Positions 6,234 to 7,163 of a stretch of 7,163 nt of DNA are shown here, piece by piece. The notes below the pieces were generated by a model. It was not told where the DNA came from, searched no databases, and saw only the letters and a program-made list of their open reading frames with translations. How positions within the stretch are numbered: position 1 is the stretch's first letter; each line of letters begins with the position of its first letter. The stretch comes from an uncultured Erysipelotrichaceae bacterium (GTDB lineage: Bacteria > Bacillota_I > Bacilli_A > RF39 > UBA660), in assembly GCA_902782915.1 (NCBI GenBank), contig CACZOV010000101.1, positions 1 to 7,163 on the forward strand, read 5' to 3'. A program made the translations under genes and the position numbers.

Positions 6234-7008
6234 CAGTGAACATATTAACTTTTTAAAAAAAATAAGAAAAAGAAAAATTCTTGTTTATTTAACTCAAATA
6301 TCTATTCTAATATTTTTATTTTTACTTTGGGAGACATTAAGTAGACTTGGAATAATCAATACATTTTTATTCTCATCTCCAACTAATATTATTAAAACTA
6401 TTAGTCATTTAATAAATACAAATAATTTTTTAAATCATATACTAACTACTCTATACGAAATTTTAATTAGTACTTTTTTATCATTAGGAATAGGTTTTAT
6501 TATAGCAACAATACTATGGTCATCAGAATTCTTAAGAAAAGTATTTGATCCTTATTTAACTATCTTAAATTCCTTACCTAAAGTAGCATTAGGTCCTTTA
6601 ATTATAATATGGGTTGGTGCAAATATTAATTCAATTATATTTATGAGTTTAATGATCTCATTATTTATTACCATTATTAACTTATACACATTTTTTATTA
6701 ATACAGATAAAAATTATATTACACTTCTTTTAAGTATGAAAGCAAATAAACTTGATATTTATAAAAAAGTAATTATTCCAGCCAATTTAAAAAATATTAT
6801 AGCAACTCTTAAAATAAATGTTAGTATGAATCTAATAGGTGTTATTATGGGAGAGTTATTAGTTTCTAAAATGGGACTAGGTTATTTAATTATGTATGGT
6901 AGTGAGGTATTTAATATTAATTTAGTTATTACTAGTGTATTTGTTTTAGGCATTATATCAACAATTCTTTATTATATAATTGATTATTTTGAAAAAAAAA
7001 CTAATTAA
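6220..7008 (+). CDS. ABC transporter permease, SsuC/TauC/ThiX-like
   Basis: This is the inner-membrane channel subunit of the importer powered by the preceding ATPase. The 262 residues carry about six hydrophobic segments: roughly 20-40, 75-100, 110-132, 136-160, 193-215 and 232-256. After a basic cytoplasmic N-terminus, the BPD_transp_1 fold shows LNSLPKVALGPLIIIWVG (116-133) and the EAA-type coupling loop LLSMKANKLDIYKKVIIPANLKNI (170-193), which docks on the ATPase; both are typical of COG0600. The start at 6220 is supported by GGAGGG at 6208-6213, inside the 3' end of the ATPase gene, giving a 14-nt overlap. No substrate-binding protein follows: a strong terminator comes directly after the stop and the next gene is a convergent tRNA. 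A binding protein encoded elsewhere must complete the system, or the pair is a remnant. The substrate (nitrate, sulfonate, taurine or pyrimidine precursor) is undetermined. Confidence 0.94.
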   Translation: MSTYSSEHINFLKKIRKRKILVYLTQISILIFLFLLWETLSRLGIINTFLFSSPTNIIKTISHLINTNNFLNHILTTLYEILISTFLSLGIGFIIATILWSSEFLRKVFDPYLTILNSLPKVALGPLIIIWVGANINSIIFMSLMISLFITIINLYTFFINTDKNYITLLLSMKANKLDIYKKVIIPANLKNIIATLKINVSMNLIGVIMGELLVSKMGLGYLIMYGSEVFNINLVITSVFVLGIISTILYYIIDYFEKKTN

Positions 7009-7053
7009 AAAGATATTACAAATAAGTAAAAGTTTGTAATATCTTTTAAAAAA
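7007..7053. terminator. Strong hairpin terminator after the ABC permease
   Basis: A perfect 15-bp stem (7008-7022 with 7033-7047) closes a 10-nt loop. It starts within the permease stop codon. Flanking A and T runs give the core stem (GATATTACAAA with its complement) a U tail on either strand, so it could also stop transcription coming from the tRNA side. Confidence 0.85.
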
Positions 7054-7068
7054 CCACCATCAAAGTGG
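7048..7068 (-). terminator. Possible terminator of tRNA-His
   Basis: On the minus strand CCAC (plus 7065-7068) can pair with GTGG (plus 7054-7057) around a 7-nt loop and is followed by six T (plus 7048-7053). It starts about 13 nt past the tRNA 3' end. The stem is only 4 bp, so the larger hairpin at 7008-7047 may be the real stop signal. Confidence 0.4.
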
Positions 7069-7081
7069 ATAAATATCTAAA

Positions 7082-7158
7082 TGGGACGGAATAAGGGAAT
7101 TGAACCCTTGAATACTAGAGCCACAATCTAGCGTGTTAACCACTTCACCAATTCCGCC
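7082..7158 (-). tRNA. tRNA-His, anticodon GTG
   Basis: The minus strand folds as a full cloverleaf. The acceptor stem is GCGGAAT with ATTCCGT (one G-T pair). The anticodon stem CTAGA/TCTAG closes loop TTGTGGC, with GTG at plus 7122-7124. The T stem AAGGG/CCCTT closes TTCAATT. The coordinates include the tRNA-His hallmark G-1 (plus 7158) opposite C73 (plus 7085), and an encoded CCA (plus 7082-7084). It is convergent with the ABC permease. Any promoter or further tRNA genes would lie beyond the right edge. Confidence 0.97.
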
Positions 7159-7163
7159 AAAAC

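Noticed and set aside
1..7163. Mobile element, CRISPR array, toxin-antitoxin or defence system
   Set aside because: No transposase or integrase, terminal repeats, regular direct repeats or effector domains are visible, and tRNA-His shows no duplicated 3' end inside the window.

Overview
The window is very AT-rich, with short intergenic gaps, strong purine-rich Shine-Dalgarno sites, textbook sigma-A promoters and U-tailed hairpin terminators. The ribosomal proteins are of Bacillota type: a zinc-free S4, an S12 with the Gram-positive N-terminal insertion, and B. subtilis-like S7 and EF-G. I infer a low-GC member of Bacillota, plausibly an uncultured Bacilli or Mollicutes-related lineage; genus cannot be told from this sequence. 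UGG encodes Trp, no confident gene has an in-frame UGA, and UGA ends one gene, so the code looks standard (table 11).

Layout. Positions 1-1037 (minus) hold the str operon, rpsL-rpsG-fusA, with fusA cut by the window edge. It has its own near-consensus promoter at 1130-1158 and a small leader hairpin next to the rpsL ribosome binding site. Diverging from it, 1291-2637 (plus) encodes a 448-residue Lys/Asn/Ile-rich protein that I do not recognise; it carries internal repeats at both ends. Its stop codon lies inside the -35 box of a perfect-consensus promoter (2634-2662) for rpsD (2822-3424, ribosomal protein S4). The roughly 150-nt rpsD leader folds on paper into a long-range pseudoknot, the kind of structure expected for S4 autoregulation.

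Positions 3423-3460 are a bidirectional terminator between convergent rpsD and dxs (3442-5316, minus). Dxs makes 1-deoxy-D-xylulose 5-phosphate, the entry to MEP-pathway isoprenoids and a precursor of thiamine thiazole and pyridoxal phosphate. Diverging from dxs are an ABC ATPase (5484-6233) and its overlapping permease (6220-7008), of the nitrate/sulfonate/taurine/thiamine-precursor class. No substrate-binding protein accompanies them. A 15-bp hairpin terminator separates the permease from a convergent tRNA-His(GTG) gene at 7082-7158 (minus).

Most of the window is conserved housekeeping. The points that stand out are: (1) an S12 with Pro and Ile where bacteria almost always have the Lys and Pro of the streptomycin-response loop; (2) the rpsD leader pseudoknot; (3) the unknown repeat-containing gene wedged between two translation operons; (4) the rpsD promoter overlapping that gene's stop codon; and (5) an ABC transporter pair without a binding protein beside dxs. 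I found no mobile element, CRISPR array or defence system.
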